From a bacterium (lineage in GTDB: Bacteria > Hinthialibacterota > Hinthialibacteria > H5-UNCL2): DNA of 64,000 nt. Below are positions 35,006 through 44,961 of the stretch, piece after piece. The stretch covers positions 62,001 through 126,000 of the forward strand of contig JABTUV010000009.1 in NCBI GenBank assembly GCA_015075175.1. Reading direction: 5' to 3'. Positions within the stretch are counted from its first letter, which is position 1; each line of letters starts with the position of its first letter. The notes under the pieces are model-generated. The model did not search any database and was not told the DNA's origin. It was given only the letters and a program-made list of their open reading frames with translations. A program made the position numbers and the translations under genes.

Positions 35006-36267
35006 TCACCTGAAGGCCAGCGCCAGCCACGGGCATGAAGCCACGATTCCCAGGACGACCAGCATGGCGAGAATATAGGGAATCGCCGCGCCGCTGACGG
35101 TGTGAAGCGGGCGGCCCGAAATGCTGCTGGCCACGAAGATATTGGCGCCCACCGGCGGCGTGAACATGCCGATGGCCAGGTTGAAGACCGTCATCACCCC
35201 GAAATGCACCGGGTCCATGCCGATCTCGCGCGCCACCGGCAGAAGCACGGGCACGAGGATGATCATGGCCGAGATCGACTCCATCAGCGTGCCCGCCACG
35301 AGAAAATGACGTTGAAAATGAGGATGATGCCCAGCTTGCTGCGCGTGATGCCGAGCAGCCCCTCGGCGACTTCCTCGGGGATGTTCTCGCTGGCCAGAAT
35401 CCAGCCGAACATCGACGCGGCGACCACAAGCAGCATGGGGATGGCGGTCTTGATGGCGCTGTCCACGACGAGCTGGGGCAGATCGCGCCAGGAGAGCGTA
35501 CGATAGACGACCATGCCGACGAAGAGGCCGTAGGCGACGGCGATGGCGGCGGCCTCGGTCGCGGTGAACTGGCCGGAGAAGATGCCGCCAGGATGACGAT
35601 GGGCATCCTGAAGGCCCCACAGGGCGGAGACGAAGGCACGGCCCATTTGGCGAGGGCGGCGCGCCGCTCAGGCGCGTAGCGCCGGCGCCGCGCGATGGCG
35701 AACGCCACCCCATCATCACCCGCCCGCCAGGATGCCGGGCAGGATGCCGCCCTTGACGATGTCCGCCACCGACGCCTCGGTCACGATGGAGCCGTAGATG
35801 ATCATGGGGATGCTGGGGAATCACCACCACGAGGGCGCCTGCGGCGGCGACCACGGCGGTGCAATCGTCGGGGGGCGTAGCGGCGCGACCATGGCGGGGA
35901 TCATGATGGTCCCGATCGCCGCGGTCGCGGCAGTCCCCTCACCCGAGATGGCGCCGAAGATCATCGCCGCCACGATGGCGATCATGGACAGGCCCCCCGG
36001 CAGCCAGCCCACCAGCGCCTGACTGAAGCGGATGATGCGGTCGGAGATGCCCGAGCTGTTCATCAACGCCCCGCCAGCATGAAGAAGGCACGGCGGCCAG
36101 AGCGGAAACTTGGCGGAGGCGGTGTAGCCGGTACGGGCGATCTCGATCAGGGGTTCGCCCAGGTAGAGCAGGGTGACGATGGAGGCGCCCAGCATGGCGA
36201 AGGAGACGGGCGTGTTCACGACCAGCAGCGCGAAGAAGACGAGGAGCAGGACCCAGCCGGCGCTCAC
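35006..36267 (-). pseudogene. dctM: TRAP transporter large permease DctM, read across several frames
   Basis: From a GTG at 36267 (VSAGWVLLLVFFALLVVNTP) the DctM family can be followed to LAMLVVLGIVASCPWLALAF at 35006, but only by changing frame at least four times: near 36090 (compensated), 35880, 35800 and 35310. Recognisable pieces are ALVGWLPGGLSM, MIIYGSIVTEASVADIVKG, AIKTAIPMLLVVAASMFGW and FTPPVGANIFVASSIS. The total length is right for an intact gene, so errors in the sequence are as likely as decay. The start overlaps the DctQ stop by 4 bp. Confidence 0.82.
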
Positions 36268-36779
36268 GAGGGGCGACCTCCGCCCCGGAGCTCCTGCCAG
36301 GCCAGGATCAGCACGTAACGCAGCATGAGCGCGCCGCTGACGGGAATGGCGAGGTAAGCCGTGGTGCGAGGCAGCCGCCGACCGAACAGCGAGAGGGTGG
36401 AGAACGTCTGCTTCAGGCCGTCGGCGCACAGTTCGACGCCGAAGGCGATGAGGACGCCGATCACGAGCAGCATCGCGAGTGCAGCGAGAAGCGTCGCAGC
36501 GCGCCGCCCGCCGGCCGGCAGCGCCTTTACGACCAGGTCGATGCCGAAATGGGCGCGCGCCTGCACTCCCAGTGAAGCTCCCAGAAAGACCAGCCACACA
36601 AAGAGCAGCAGCGCCAGTTCCTGCGTCCAGGCGTGCGAGTGATACTCGTCGAAGAGGCGCGAAATCCACGTGTCCACGATCTGCAGGAGGATGACGGCGA
36701 CACAGGCGAGCATGAGCGCGACCACGGCCCAGACCTCGAGTCGATTGAGAGCGCGATGCAGCTTGACGAACACCTTCAT
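36264..36779 (-). CDS. dctQ: TRAP transporter small permease DctQ
   Basis: 171 residues with four membrane helices and the DctQ-type mid-section TWISRLFDEYHSHAWTQELALLLFVWLVFLGAS. It forms the membrane domain with DctM and takes substrate from the binding protein DctP. Its start overlaps the dctP stop by 4 bp and its end overlaps dctM, giving the order dctP-dctQ-dctM. The substrate (dicarboxylate, sialic acid or other acid) is not evident. Confidence 0.9.
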   Translation of the reverse strand: MKVFVKLHRALNRLEVWAVVALMLACVAVILLQIVDTWISRLFDEYHSHAWTQELALLLFVWLVFLGASLGVQARAHFGIDLVVKALPAGGRRAATLLAALAMLLVIGVLIAFGVELCADGLKQTFSTLSLFGRRLPRTTAYLAIPVSGALMLRYVLILAWQELRGGGRPS

Positions 36780-37816
36780 GGAGCCGACTGGACTTCCGCC
36801 AGGGCGCGGGCCAAGAGGTCCGCGCCGATTTCGTTCTCGAAGCGAGGATAAACCTTCCTGGCGATTTCGGCAAAGGGTTGCGGATCGACGGCGGCGACTT
36901 CGACGCCCGCAGCGCGCAGCTTGTCCAGCGCGGCCTGGTTCAGCTCGGCGGCCAGCGCGCGCTCGTAGTCGCGCGCCTCTCGCGCCGCCTCCGTAATGAC
37001 GACTTTCACGTCGTCGGGCAGCGATTGCCAGAAGCGCTCGCTGATGGATAGCGGTATGGCGGTATAGACGTGATTGGTGAGGGTGAAGTACTTGCAGACT
37101 TCGTAGAACTTGCCCGAGTAGAAGGCGTCGGCGTCGTTCTCGGCGGCGTCCACGTTACCCTGCTGGAGGGCGGTGTAGAGTTCGGAGAAGGGCATGGGCC
37201 GCGCGTTGGCCCCCAAGGCGTTGAAGACGGCGATGTGCACCGGCGTCTCCATCACGCGGATGTTGGTTCCCGAGAGGTCGGCGGGTTGCCGGTAGATGCG
37301 CTTGGTCGAGTAGATGCTGCGGAAGCCGGAGACCCAGAAGGCCAGCACGCGCAGGCCGGCTTTTTGGGGCAGGTCTTTGACCATCTCCTCCCCGATGGGG
37401 CCGTCCAGCAGCCGCTCGGCGGTGCGCGCGTCGGGAAAGAGGAACGGCAGATCGACCAGCTTGAGTTTGCTCTCGAAATTGGAGAGCGGGGCGTTGGCGG
37501 TGAGGCACATCTGCACGCTGTTGCTTTTCAGGCGCTCCAGCAGTTCGGCGGAGTCGCCCAGTTGGCCGCTGTGGTAGAGCTGCACGTCGATGCGGCCGGG
37601 GGCCTTGGCTTCGACCAGTTCTTTAAACCTGATGAGGCCCTTGTGGCAGTGAGTCTCGGGGGTGAGGGTATGGGCGACCTTCATGCGGATGCCGGCGGTC
37701 GCCGAAGGCGAGTCGCCTTCCTCTCTTCCCTTTCCGCCGCAGGCGGAAAGGAGAGCGAGGGCGGCGACGAGCAGAAGCACGAAAGGGCGCAATTTGGGGA
37801 ATGTAAACGTTAACAT
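36776..37816 (-). CDS. dctP: TRAP transporter substrate-binding lipoprotein DctP
   Basis: 346 residues starting MLTFTFPKLRP, with a lipobox LALLSAC (Cys about residue 26), so it is a lipid-anchored periplasmic protein. MKVAHTLTPETHCHKGLIRFKELVE, YHSGQLGDSAELLERLKSN, the substrate-carboxylate Arg region FRSIYSTKRIYRQPADLSGTNIRVMETP and AENDADAFYSGKFYEVCKYFTLT follow the DctP family. The start at 37816 is preferred over the longer frame because the signal sequence begins there. Confidence 0.92.
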   Translation of the reverse strand: MLTFTFPKLRPFVLLLVAALALLSACGGKGREEGDSPSATAGIRMKVAHTLTPETHCHKGLIRFKELVEAKAPGRIDVQLYHSGQLGDSAELLERLKSNSVQMCLTANAPLSNFESKLKLVDLPFLFPDARTAERLLDGPIGEEMVKDLPQKAGLRVLAFWVSGFRSIYSTKRIYRQPADLSGTNIRVMETPVHIAVFNALGANARPMPFSELYTALQQGNVDAAENDADAFYSGKFYEVCKYFTLTNHVYTAIPLSISERFWQSLPDDVKVVITEAAREARDYERALAAELNQAALDKLRAAGVEVAAVDPQPFAEIARKVYPRFENEIGADLLARALAEVQSAP

Positions 37817-37941
37817 GCGGGACTCCGAAAACACCGCCGACGGCGGTATGATGTCCCAAGGTAGCACCCGCGCGGGGATTGTAAAGCGGATATGGGGAGC
37901 GCGTCGGGAGCGGGAGGGCGGAGATGACCGGGGTGGGCGCT

Positions 37942-38136
37942 TTACGCGATCAGATTGACCAGCTGGCCGACGCGCGCAGCACGCTGCGCAAGTTGGCGTC
38001 GCAGCTCTTCAGTACTGGCCTCGATGCTCTGGTAGAGTTGCGCGGCGACGGCGGAATAGACGGCGTTGGAGGCGGCCAGCGTACGCATGAGCGCTTGTGC
38101 GGCGGCCAGATCGACGGGCAGGGCGGTCGGTTCCAT
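37942..38136 (-). CDS. Possible small helical protein
   Basis: 64 residues, Ala-rich and amphipathic (LAAAQALMRTLAASNAVYSA, STEELRRQLAQRAARVGQLV). There is no recognisable domain. It sits alone between dctP and a composite repeat and has a plausible start, but such a short Ala-rich frame in GC-rich DNA may be chance. Confidence 0.35.
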   Translation of the reverse strand: MEPTALPVDLAAAQALMRTLAASNAVYSAVAAQLYQSIEASTEELRRQLAQRAARVGQLVNLIA

Positions 38137-38227
38137 CGATTCTGCGGTCTCCTCTCTCTGCGCCGTAGTTGCGCCGCGCCTCGCCCCGAGTAGGTCGAAG
38201 ACGGTATCGAGGGGTGCTGCGCTTACG

Positions 38228-38275
38228 GAATGCGGCGGCTGGCCGCCGCGCGCAGCACGCTGCGCAACTACGGGC
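38228..38275. repeat. Composite C-B palindromic repeat overlapping the rsmE stop
   Basis: A family C-like arm (gaatgcggcggctggcc) followed by a family B arm (cgcagcacgctgcgcaac). The rsmE stop codon (38268-38270, TAG on the minus strand) is made by the repeat's ctacgg. A further B-like half-site lies near 38160. Confidence 0.75.
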
Positions 38276-38999
38276 GCGAAAGCAGCGCCAGGCCGGCAGT
38301 GGCGGCCAGTTCGGCGCGCAGGATGCGCGGGCCCAGGCTGACCGCCTCAAAGCCGGCGGCCACGGCTGTCTCCAGCTCGCCCGGCGAAAGATGGCCCTCC
38401 GGGCCGACCAACCAGGCCAGCGCGACGCCGGGCGGTTGCGCCTCGCTCCAGGCGCGCAGGCTCTGGCCGGCGTTCGGGTCTCCCACCGCACCCCGGACGG
38501 CCGGCAGCGCCGCGTGCAGCTCTGCCACCGCTTCCGCAAGCGATCGCGCCGGCTCGGCGAGCTCGGGCGTGGTGGTGCGTCCGCATTGCCGCGCCGCTTC
38601 CAGCGCGGCCTTGTTCCAGCGCGCGCGCTGATGGGCGGAAGGTTTACCCTCCGAACGCGCCGATACAAAGGGAAATATGCACGTCGCGCCCAGCGCGGTG
38701 GCCGCCTCGATCATCGCCTCCAGCTTGCCCGCCTTGGGCAGGGCCACGACCAGGACCAGCTCGCGCGTAGGATCGGTCCGGACCTGCCGGCGCTCGACGA
38801 AACGCAAGTGGACTTGTGACGGCAACACGGAAGAAACTTCATAAAGGTAATCATGGCCGTCGCCGCAGAAGGCCCATACCTGCTCGCCGGTCCGGGCGCG
38901 CAGGACGCGCGCCAGGTAGTGCGCCCACTCGCCCGTGAGCGTGGCGTTGCAGCCGGCGGACTCGGACGCGATGGGAATGCGGCGGCGCTCGGGCGGCAT
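38268..38999 (-). CDS. rsmE: 16S rRNA (uracil-1498-N3)-methyltransferase RsmE
   Basis: 243 residues of the SPOUT class: an N-terminal PUA-like domain (HYLARVLRARTGEQVWAFCGDG), then ELVLVVALPKAGKLEAMIEAATALGA, WNKAALEAARQCGRTTTPEL and the knotted SAM site LVGPEGHLSPGELE, SLGPRILRAELAATAGLALL. It methylates U1498 of 16S rRNA. The last residues and stop fall in a dispersed repeat. Confidence 0.93.
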   Translation of the reverse strand: MPPERRRIPIASESAGCNATLTGEWAHYLARVLRARTGEQVWAFCGDGHDYLYEVSSVLPSQVHLRFVERRQVRTDPTRELVLVVALPKAGKLEAMIEAATALGATCIFPFVSARSEGKPSAHQRARWNKAALEAARQCGRTTTPELAEPARSLAEAVAELHAALPAVRGAVGDPNAGQSLRAWSEAQPPGVALAWLVGPEGHLSPGELETAVAAGFEAVSLGPRILRAELAATAGLALLSRP

Positions 39000-39003
39000 G
39001 GCG

Positions 39004-39606
39004 TCAGCGCGGGCCCAGCGGCAGCTTGCGGAAGTCGGCGGGCAACTTGAACTCGACCGTGGCGCCGGCGGCGATCCCGCGCGCGGCGAACCACCCCTGG
39101 TTGACCTCCAAGGCGGCTACGCAGCGATGCTCCGGGAAATAGCGCCGCTGCGCGTCCATCGGCTGCATGTCCAGGATCGCGTCGATGCGCCCGGAGGCGT
39201 CGATGAAGGCGATGGAGAGCGGCAGGCGAGTATTGCGCATCCAGAAAGAGAGGAACTCGGGCCGGTCGTAGTAGAAGAGCATCCCGTGATCGTCGGGCAG
39301 ACTGTCGCGGAACATGAGGCCGCGGGCGCTTTCTTCGGGCGTTTGCGGCAGCTCGACGACCAGGCGATGGCCGGCGATGACGACCTCGCCGGTCGCCGCG
39401 AGCGGGCGGGCCAGGTGCGCGCGGGAGGCCGCGGAGTCGGAGGCGGTCGCGGCGGGCTGATTCTGACAGCCCGCCACAATCAGCGCGAGCGCCAGGATGA
39501 GACACGTGCGGAGTACAAACTTAAGTTTGGATTCGAGGACTCCGCGGAGTACAAACTTCAGTTTGGATTCGCGCAAACTGAAGTTTGAACTCCGGGGACG
39601 CGGCAA
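39004..39606 (-). CDS. DUF192 lipoprotein, N-terminus altered by repeats
   Basis: The conserved DUF192 part is complete: ARGLMFRDSLPDDHGMLFYYDRPEFLSFWMRNTRLPLSIAFID and ILDMQPMDAQRRYFPEHRCVAALEVNQGWFAARGI. Before it is a lipoprotein signal (LILALALIVAGC). No ATG precedes it closely: the frame runs back through family D repeats to a GTG or TTG near 39604-39609, giving an unusually long n-region. The repeats may have displaced the original start. The function of DUF192 proteins is unknown; they are secreted in many bacteria. Confidence 0.8.
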   Translation of the reverse strand: MPRPRSSNFSLRESKLKFVLRGVLESKLKFVLRTCLILALALIVAGCQNQPAATASDSAASRAHLARPLAATGEVVIAGHRLVVELPQTPEESARGLMFRDSLPDDHGMLFYYDRPEFLSFWMRNTRLPLSIAFIDASGRIDAILDMQPMDAQRRYFPEHRCVAALEVNQGWFAARGIAAGATVEFKLPADFRKLPLGPR

Positions 39607-39614
39607 CACGGCAC

Positions 39615-39771
39615 TGTCATTTCGACCGTCACTGTCATTTCGACCGTCACTGTCATTTCGACCGAAGGGAGAAATCCTTCCCACGGCGCAGGTGGAGTGG
39701 AGGAAAGGGAGAAAGATTTCTCCCTTCGGTCGAAATGACAGTTGGATTTCTCCCTTCGGTCGAAATGACAG
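39615..39771. repeat. Family A inverted-repeat cluster
   Basis: Two short left arms (39615, 39633), then a full left arm 39651-39676, a 38-bp loop and the right arm 39715-39740, followed by another right arm to 39771. Arms are perfect 26-bp inverted repeats with the ccgaaggg core. It lies between the giant AsmA-like gene and the DUF192 gene. Confidence 0.9.
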
Positions 39772-39785
39772 GGGGGGGCGGAGGA

Positions 39786-42700
39786 TCATTTGCTCTTGCG
39801 CAGGACTCCTTCCAGGAGGTTGAGGCCGGTGTCGATGAGGGCGTCCTTCTCGGACTTCTTCTCGGGAGAAGCGGGCGCAACCTGGGGCGCGGCGGGTTTG
39901 GAAGAGCCTTCCGGCAGCAACATGCGCAGTTTGCCGCCGCTTTTGAGGATGCGCACCGCGCCGCCGGCGGCGTCGCCGACCAGGGGGACGCCGCCCGCCC
40001 CCTTGGTGTCGATGCCAAAGAGCTCGCGCACGATGTCCTCGCCTCCCGGCCCCAGCGCGCTGATGGCGATCTCCGGCTCCTCCGCCGTGGCATACTTGAT
40101 CGCCTGGAAGGAGACCGTGTACGCCGAGCCCAGCTTGGCCTCGACCGAGTCGTCTTTGAGTCCCAGCGGCGTCTTGATGACGGGCTTGATGACGGGGTCC
40201 AGGAGCGAGGGGGACTTGACGTGGCCCTCGAAACGGTAGCGCTGGGCGCCGTCGGGCAGGACCTGCGCCCAACCCCAGGTCTCGACGCGATGCGGCAGCT
40301 TCAGGCCCGGCGCTTCCGCCAGGCACACCAGCCGGGGCACGAGCACGCTGCGATCCTTGACGGAAATCTCGGCGCGCAGGTCGGTGATCTTGCGTTTCTC
40401 GTAGCGCAACTCTGCGATGGTGAGGTTGGGCTGGTAGGCGTCGCCCTTGGGCGCGGCGAGCGCCGCCAACTGCGCGTCCGACAGCGGCGTCGCTCCGCTG
40501 TCGATGGGCAGCGTTCCCGACAGCTTCTGGAAGCGCACGTCCACGCCGCGACCGCTGTCGACTTCGAGATTGGAGAACGATACCGTACCCTTCACCGCCA
40601 GCGGCTCCAGGGCGAATTGCAGGGGCAGCTCGGCCTTGCCGCCGGCTTTCACGTTGGGATAGACGGTGCGACGAGCCGGGCTGTCGAAGGCGATCGTGGC
40701 CGGACGCAGCACGGAGGGATCGCCGGCGCCCTCGGGAAGCTCGATTTTCAGAACCGGCTGCGCGGCGGAGAGCGACAGCTGCTTGACGCGATAGTCCTTG
40801 CCTTCCAGCGTCGCGCTGCCCCGGCCGGTGAGGCCGTCGAGAAAGACCGCGTCGCCGCCGGGGGTCGTGAGTTGGGCCCCGCGCAGCGTCCAGTCCGCCG
40901 ACGCCCGCTGATAAGCGAGCTCGTAGCGGCCGGAGAGTTCCGCCGCCAGGTTGCGCAGCGCCACGCCCTCGCCGGGGAGGGAGAGGGTCGCCCCGGCCAG
41001 CGTGAGCTTGCCGTCGATCAGCGTGGGTGTGCCGTCCACAAGGGTCGCCCGGCCCGCAGTCGTCAGCGGCCCCTCGGACTTGAAGGGAAACGTGGCCGAG
41101 ACGACTTCCACACCCGCAGCGGAGAGCTCCCAGCGCGCATCCACGCCGGACGGATGCGTGCCGGACAAGTCGATCGTGCCCGCAAGCGCGGTGAGTGTTG
41201 CGCTCTGGTCCTTGTTCTCGCCACCGAAGTCGAAGCTGTCATTTCGACCGAAGGGAGAAATCCCGCGATTGGCGCCGGGAGAGGGAGAAAGGGAGGGAAA
41301 GATTTCTCCCTTCGGTCGAAATGACAGATTGGCGTGGTCCAACTTGAGCCGGCCCGCCAGCTTGACGGCGGCGTCGCGGCCGGGGACGGGCGAAGCCGAC
41401 AGTTGCAGCGAACCGGTGATGGGCTGCAGCGCCAGCGCGGGCTGTTGGGCGGAAACCGATACGTTGTCCATGCGCACGGAGACTTCAGCGCGGGTGAGTC
41501 GGCCCTCTTCGGTCACGGCGGAAAGCGCGAGGCGCGCCTTGCCTCCCAGCTGCAACTCCTGTCCCGCCAGAGCCGCCATCGTCCGCGACCACGGCGCCAG
41601 ATCGAGATCCGTCTCGGAGAGATTCACCTCCAAGCTGGCTTTTCCGGCAAGTTTGGCCTTGCCGGAGACGACCGTCTCCAAGTTGGGCGGAGCGACCACG
41701 GTGAGCTTGGGGACGGACAGCGACCGGTCCTTCTGGTTGTAGGAGAGCGAGCCGGAAAGAGACAGGTCGGAGAGCGCGGGCAGGGGCGGCAGCGCCGCGC
41801 CGGGGGGCAAGAGCCGCGCCGGATCGGTGAACTTGGCGCGTTGAATCTCCAGCGCAAGCGTGGCGCCGTCGTACTTGCCCGAGACGGCGGCATCGACCAG
41901 CCCCGGCGCCGAGAACGCCAGTCCCGCCACGCTGCCCCGACCGCTCTTCGGCTCATAAGTGAACTCGCCGCTGACCGACAGCTCGGCAATGCCGGGAAAT
42001 CCTGCCGGCGGTTTCTCGGCCAACAGTTGCCCCGGGTTGTACAGCACCCCGCGCGTGATCTTGCCCGAGACGCCCGTCTTCTCCGAGTACTCGGCGTCCA
42101 GCGCCAGCGTCGCCACGCCGGTCCACTCCCCGCCGGAGTTCTTCAACCTGATGGAGGAGAAGTCGGAGGGGCCGGCGGCCTCCACGAGCAGGCGCATGGG
42201 CCGGACGGGCAGGCCCGCGGGCAGGCGCCGGGGCGCAAAGTCGGCCGTGACGCGCGTCTCCTGCTCTTGCCCGAAGAAACGCATCCGGCCCTGCGTCTCC
42301 AGCCGTCCCGCCAGCTCCTTCTCGCTGTACTGGCCGGCCAACCGGAAGGCGACGAGGGTATCCTCGCCGGTCGTAAGCGTCATTTGGCCGGTGAGGTTCT
42401 CCAGTCCGCGCTCGCCTTGCACGAGGCGGGCCACTGTGAAGCTGCCCTCGCCCGAGCCGGAGGTCCGGCCGCCCTGTCGGCGCGCGTCGGTTTTCGCGGT
42501 CAGCGCCAGGTCGGAGATGGTCGCCGGACCCGACAGCGAGCGCACGGTCAGGCGGACGTCTTCCGAGACGCTCCAGTCTTCGTTCTCCAGGGTGAAGGCC
42601 AGGTTGGAGACGCGCAGTTCTCCGTCGGCCTTGATGCCGCCGGCGGCGTCCATGGCGGACAGGAGCGAGAGCGGAAGCGTCAGCGGCGAGGCGGTGCGGC

Positions 42701-43644
42701 CGGACAAGTGGACGATCGGCTCGCCCGACAACCGCTGGACAGCTCCCTCCGCCGACAGCCACGGCTCGCCGTTGACGTCGATGGCCAGCCGCGCAATCTC
42801 CAGCGCATCGCCGGTATAATTAAGATCAAAATGGTGCGCGAGGGCCAGCCTCTGCCCGATGGGCTTGCCGCCGGTTCCCACCGCGATGGCGCCGGCGACT
42901 TTGGGGTCCAGGTTTTCGATGGCCGTCGTCAGTGAGCCGGAGAGCGCGGCGGTCCTGCCGTCGTCGCTCTTGATGGTGACATCCGAGGCGAGTCCCAGGG
43001 CCAGCGGCGGCCAGTCCGAGCCGGGCGTGATCTCCACTTTCGCGTCCGGCGTACTCTTGACCATTAGTACGGGAGCCTTGGGGAAGTCGCGGCCCTCCAG
43101 CTGGAGGCCGCGCAGCATGAGCCGGCGGTCCTCCTGGCGGGCGGATAGGGTCGCGTTATCGACCGAGAGGTGGTCGATGACGAGGAAGCCTGGAGCCACA
43201 AGGCTTCCGGTTCGCGTTCTTTCGCGAGTCGGAAGCGGCGACCTGGCCGGTGGCATCTTCGACGGCGGGCGCGGCCCGCCGGGCGGGTTGCGCGGAGTCT
43301 ACCGCCACGACACGCACGCTCAGACGGACCAGGTGGACCTTGCCTGAGAGGAGGGAGAAGAGCGAGGCTTTGCCCTCCGCCGCGCCGACTTCGACCTTCA
43401 GTTCGTCGCCGCGTTGCAAGGCGATGGGACCGACGGCGAACCAGCCGCCGGGCGAGAGCGAGAGGCTGCCCAGCGAGAGGCTCTCGCCTTTTTCCGGGCG
43501 AGTCATGGCTGACTCGACCAGGCGCTGGATGCGGCGTTCGCCCAAGGGCGAAAACGCCAGCGCGCCCAAAATGACGGCCACGACCACCACGCCGATGAAG
43601 ATGAACAGCGATCGCTTGATCCAACGACGGGAACGGTCAGACAT
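39786..43644 (-). CDS. Giant AsmA/TamB-type envelope protein
   Basis: About 1285 residues. MSDRSRRWIKRSLFIFIGVVVVAVILGALAFSPLG is a single N-terminal membrane anchor; the rest is repetitive beta-rich sequence (LSGTHPSG, LSVSGEFTY, VSGKAKLAGKASLEVNL) like AsmA, DUF748 and TamB proteins that bridge the periplasm for lipid transport or outer-membrane protein assembly. A frame break near 43200-43240 joins the N-terminal 150 residues to the main frame. A 92-bp family A palindrome (41236-41327) lies inside the coding region and is read through. Its start overlaps the glycosyltransferase stop by 8 bp. Confidence 0.82.
41236..41327. repeat. Family A element inserted inside the AsmA-like coding region
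   Basis: Perfect 27-bp inverted arms (41236-41262, 41301-41327) with a 38-bp loop. On the coding (minus) strand it is translated as LSFRPKGEIFPSLSPS and then GISPFGRNDS, between LKLDHAN and FDFGGENKDQ, without a stop or net frame loss. Confidence 0.92.
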
Positions 43645-44809
43645 GAGTCACTCCCCAGCGGGCATAGAATTCGAGCAGGGCGGCTTTGCGGCGGGCGGGC
43701 GCAAAGGGCCCCTCGGCGGCGCGGCGCGCCGCCGTCGCATACTGGCTTCGACGCGGTCCGTCCGCCAAACATTCACGGAGTCCAGCCCCCAGCGCCTCCG
43801 CCGTCGGCTCCACCGCCCAGCCGGCGCCCGTCTCGCGCAGCACCGGCCCCCCGTCTCCCACCGCCGAGGCGACGATGGCCCGCCCCGCCGCCAAGTAGTC
43901 CGCCAGCCGATTGGGGAACCGGCCGCGGTTGACCAGCGTATCCGCCATTGGCAGCGCCAGCACGTCCGCCGCGCCCAGGACGTGCTCCAAGTCGGCGAAA
44001 GGAACCGTAGACAGGATTGTAACACAGTCTCGCGCCGGATAGTCGGCCAATCGCTCTGCGAGGCGTCCTTCCCGGTCGCTTCCCACGATCACCAACCGAC
44101 TGCGTGGAAAGGACTTATGCACGTTAAGAAAAGCCGAGAGAAGCATCTCGGCGTCCCAGACGGCATGGCCGACCATGAGGACGACGGGCGCATCGGCGGG
44201 CAGGCCCAGGCCGGCGCGGCAGGCGCCTCCTGGTTGCGGGCGAATAGCGTCGATGGGGGCGGCGGGCGGCAGGAGCAGCAGCCGCTCTTCCGGGATGCCC
44301 AGCGCCCGCGCGCGGTCGTAGAGCGCCGTGCTGATGACCGTGACGGCGGTCGCGCGGCGCTTGGTCCCCTCCTCCAATTGCGCTTCAAGGCCATCCATCC
44401 AGCGCCAGGGCCGCCGTTCGGTGACGATTCCTCCCCGCGTCCACCAGTCGGCCCAGTCGGAGAACATCAGTCGTGCGCCGCGCACGCTGGCCAGCCATGC
44501 CGGAAGCGCGACGTTGGGGCGATGGTCGAATGACACGACGGCGTCGTATCGATGCCTCAAAGCATGGCCCAGCCGCCACAGGTTATCGAGGGGGGCGTAG
44601 CCGCCGTCGTGGCGACCGACCCGGCCCCAGCGCGTCGTGCAAATCTCGGTATAGCCGGCTTCATGGCGACGCGAGGTGAGGGAGGGATGGTCCGCGCAGG
44701 TCAAGAGCGTGACGCGATGGCCGGCTTCCGCCAACCACCGGGCGAAAGCGCGCGCGCGGAAGTAGGTCCCGCGCTGGTAGAGATTATGGTTCAAGCACAG
44801 TATGCGCAT
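43637..44809 (-). CDS. Glycosyltransferase, GT4-like (1)
   Basis: 390 residues, GT-B fold: an N-terminal acceptor domain (YFRARAFARWLAEAGHRVTLLTC) and a C-terminal donor domain (VVLMVGHAVWDAEMLL, SRLVIVGSDREGRLAE, VLALPMADTLVNRGRFPNRLADYLAAGRAIVAS). The last stretch replaces the usual GT4 Glu-x7-Glu signature loosely, so donor specificity is open. It is the first gene of a pair with the AsmA-like gene. Confidence 0.8.
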   Translation of the reverse strand: MRILCLNHNLYQRGTYFRARAFARWLAEAGHRVTLLTCADHPSLTSRRHEAGYTEICTTRWGRVGRHDGGYAPLDNLWRLGHALRHRYDAVVSFDHRPNVALPAWLASVRGARLMFSDWADWWTRGGIVTERRPWRWMDGLEAQLEEGTKRRATAVTVISTALYDRARALGIPEERLLLLPPAAPIDAIRPQPGGACRAGLGLPADAPVVLMVGHAVWDAEMLLSAFLNVHKSFPRSRLVIVGSDREGRLAERLADYPARDCVTILSTVPFADLEHVLGAADVLALPMADTLVNRGRFPNRLADYLAAGRAIVASAVGDGGPVLRETGAGWAVEPTAEALGAGLRECLADGPRRSQYATAARRAAEGPFAPARRKAALLEFYARWGVTHV

Positions 44810-44824
44810 ATTGATCCGGGGTCG

Positions 44825-44882
44825 TCACCGATTTCCGCCGGGTAGTCGACCGGGACCGTCACCGATTTCCGCTGGGTAGTCG
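44825..44882. repeat. 34-bp direct repeat, 1.7 copies
   Basis: tcaccgatttccgcygggta recurs at 44825 and 44859 with one mismatch, between the two glycosyltransferase genes. Confidence 0.75.
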
Positions 44883-44961
44883 CGCTTGGCACGATGATGT
44901 ACCTTCGGAAACCGGCGGCTGTCCCGGCGCCGGCGACGGTCCCTTGTCAATCATGACCCTT

